13,243 nucleotides of DNA, from positions 1 through 13,243 of the forward strand of contig JAGGTZ010000214.1 in the NCBI GenBank assembly GCA_021158805.1. The letters run 5' to 3'. The notes beneath the pieces are model-generated. The model ran no database searches. It worked only from the letters and a program-made list of their open reading frames with translations, and was not told the origin of the DNA. This stretch comes from Thermoproteota archaeon (GTDB taxonomy: Archaea; Korarchaeota; Korarchaeia; Korarchaeales; Korarchaeaceae). The translations under genes and the position numbers were made by a program. Below, one piece after another: positions 12,343-13,243 of this stretch (its first letter is position 1; each line of letters opens with the position of its first letter).

Positions 12343-12603
12343 ATGGGCAGTACTGATCATAGATACGAGGTGCCAGTGGAAAAAGTTCAAAGAGCTCTTA
12401 AAGTATCTAAGGAGTACAAAGAGAAATTAAAGCAGCTATATGGGAATAAAGTGGTCTCTAAATTCTCTAAAGATGCAGTTGACTGTCCGGTACTTGGAAA
12501 GAAAGTGAGCTTTCTAGTATGTCTTGGCTGTCCTAATTATGTAAGGAGGTTTAAGGGCGTCGTACACTGTAAGGGCGAGCCCCTGAGCGAAGAACCCACA
12601 TAG
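12343..12603 (+). CDS. Small Cys4 (zinc or Fe-S) protein of unknown function
   Basis: This 86-residue protein has a basic helical N-terminal half (about 12-40, many Lys/Arg) and a C-terminal Cys4 module: Cys48-x11-Cys60-x2-Cys63-x12-Cys76 (pattern CP...V..C..C...V.C). Such short archaeal proteins often bind zinc, less often an Fe-S cluster; the exact role is unknown. ATG 12343 is preferred because AGGTG lies 5 nt upstream; GTG 12337 would add two residues but lies within that site. The gene diverges from the HAD gene with a shared promoter region. Its last 53 bp overlap the convergent membrane-regulator gene, so the tails of both proteins are encoded by opposite strands of one segment. Confidence 0.78.
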   Translation: MGSTDHRYEVPVEKVQRALKVSKEYKEKLKQLYGNKVVSKFSKDAVDCPVLGKKVSFLVCLGCPNYVRRFKGVVHCKGEPLSEEPT

Positions 12604-13243
12604 TAGCTATGGCCGAGAGCAGAGATGCAATGGCAATCAAAGCTAGCAGTATATAGAACTTACTCCGTTGTTCGGCCTCATACTTAGAGAGTAGTTCTTG
12701 GTCTGCAACAGTCCCTTCAGGACTTGGCTGTCCTGTTATTGATCCTGATCTTTCAGAAGAGCCCTTTAGAGGTGCTGGTATTGTTGCTGTTGGTGTTGCC
12801 ACAGTCGTCACTGTTACTGTTGTATAAGAGGGGGCTCTCTTAACGGCAGCATACTCTACACCACCTAAGAAGTACCACGGTAGTCCTACCATCACCACGG
12901 CGATCATCAGACCTACGATTATACTCCTTGCTAACATCCTCTGAGGCAAGACGAATTTCTCAATCAGATTTTGAAAGAAACCTTCCTTCTCTACTCTTGA
13001 TACAGGTAGTATCACAAATGCAGGAGATGCTAGAGAGTATAGGGTTTTTCTTCCTCTTTTCCCTGGCATTTTCCCTAAAGGCTTTATGATTCCCGCACCA
13101 GATAGTTTCTCTATGTGGAATATTACAGTAGTAAGGGGGAGACCTAATTCGTTTGCGATATCATTCGGGCTCTTTGGGAAGTCTCTTAGAGATGCAATGA
13201 TTCTCCTTCCTACCTCATTTGATATCTCCTGTCCTAATGCAAC
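12551..13243 (-). CDS. Membrane-anchored ArsR-like winged-helix regulator (N-terminus cut by window edge)
   Basis: The frame is open to the right edge; 230 residues are visible. Residues 1-70 are a winged HTH: RRIIASLRDFPKSPNDIANELG, then recognition-helix-like LPLTTVIFHIEKLSGAGII, then a wing with GKMPGKRGRKTLYSLAS. A linker leads to membrane helix 1 (about 106-128), a Thr/Ser/Pro-rich outer loop of about 65 residues (130-195), and helix 2 (about 196-218) with a basic inner tail. It thus looks like a DNA-binding domain in the cytoplasm tethered to a possible surface sensor loop. The Met at 13069 lies inside the wing and is not a true start; the start lies beyond 13243. The target gene is unknown; such regulators often act on nearby or own promoters. 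The stop overlaps the Cys4 gene by 53 bp. Confidence 0.85.
   Translation of the reverse strand, partial: VALGQEISNEVGRRIIASLRDFPKSPNDIANELGLPLTTVIFHIEKLSGAGIIKPLGKMPGKRGRKTLYSLASPAFVILPVSRVEKEGFFQNLIEKFVLPQRMLARSIIVGLMIAVVMVGLPWYFLGGVEYAAVKRAPSYTTVTVTTVATPTATIPAPLKGSSERSGSITGQPSPEGTVADQELLSKYEAEQRSKFYILLALIAIASLLSAIATMWVLRSGARPYSVRRP

Noticed and set aside
12283..12390. N-terminal extension of the HAD gene from 12390
   Set aside because: The extra 36 residues (His/Tyr/Ser-rich) do not fit the HAD fold, overlap the divergent Cys4 gene, and the TATA box places the transcript start near 12281.
12775..12830. Short GTTGTTGCTGTTGGTGTTG-like repeats
   Set aside because: They are codon repeats for the Thr/Ala-rich loop of the membrane regulator on the other strand, not an independent repeat element or CRISPR.
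13067..13069. ATG as start of the membrane regulator
   Set aside because: It lies in the wing of a winged HTH whose helices are encoded upstream in the same open frame to the window edge.

Overview
The window is archaeal, most likely from a thermophilic member of the Thermoproteota/TACK group. Support comes from the tRNA-Tyr gene (C1-G72 pair, A73, intron after position 37 in a bulge-helix-bulge fold, almost all-GC stems), TATA-box promoters about 26 nt before starts with several apparently leaderless genes, AGA/AGG-dominated arginine codons, and archaeal families (Trm14-like THUMP methyltransferase, Trm112, CTP-dependent dolichol-kinase-like enzyme, membrane-anchored HTH regulator). The species cannot be told from the sequence.

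Layout. 1-1436 (-): most of a succinate dehydrogenase/fumarate reductase flavoprotein, cut by the left edge. Divergent from it, 1660-3751 (+) is a tight operon of a 58-aa one-helix membrane protein, a Tat-exported Rieske protein and a bc1-type cytochrome b with extra C-terminal helices. SdhA would reduce quinone and the Rieske/cytochrome b complex would oxidise quinol. 3854-4621 (+) is an anchored surface protein and 4739-5017 (+) a small helical orphan. 5079-6707 (+) is CTP synthase with unusual changes; convergent to it is a DegT-family aminotransferase (6694-7821, -). A 43-bp divergent promoter separates that from a THUMP methyltransferase (7865-9049, +). The methyltransferase overlaps, tail to tail, a CTP-dependent polyprenol/dolichol-kinase-like membrane enzyme (8999-9640, -).

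9641-10093 is a poorly resolved stretch with a weak minus-strand ORF. 10094-10483 (+) is a small helical orphan whose 3' end runs into an intron-containing tRNA-Tyr (10462-10580, -). To the right is a minus-strand group: macro domain protein, Trm112-like zinc protein and HAD hydrolase (HAD and Trm112 share the TAATG junction). A Cys4 mini-protein diverges from the HAD gene and overlaps, tail to tail, a membrane-anchored ArsR-like HTH regulator whose start lies beyond the right edge.

Themes. (1) A respiratory quinone module. (2) A possible CTP/glycosylation link: CTP synthase, nucleotide-sugar type aminotransferase and CTP-using lipid kinase. (3) tRNA maturation: an m2G-type tRNA methyltransferase, the Trm112 activator, an intron-bearing tRNA and a macro domain protein. 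The last two groupings are inference from proximity. No CRISPR array, insertion sequence or defence system was seen. The most unusual items are the hidden small subunit-like ORF at 1660, the altered CTP synthase, the strand-ambiguous 9641-10093 block and the membrane-anchored regulator.
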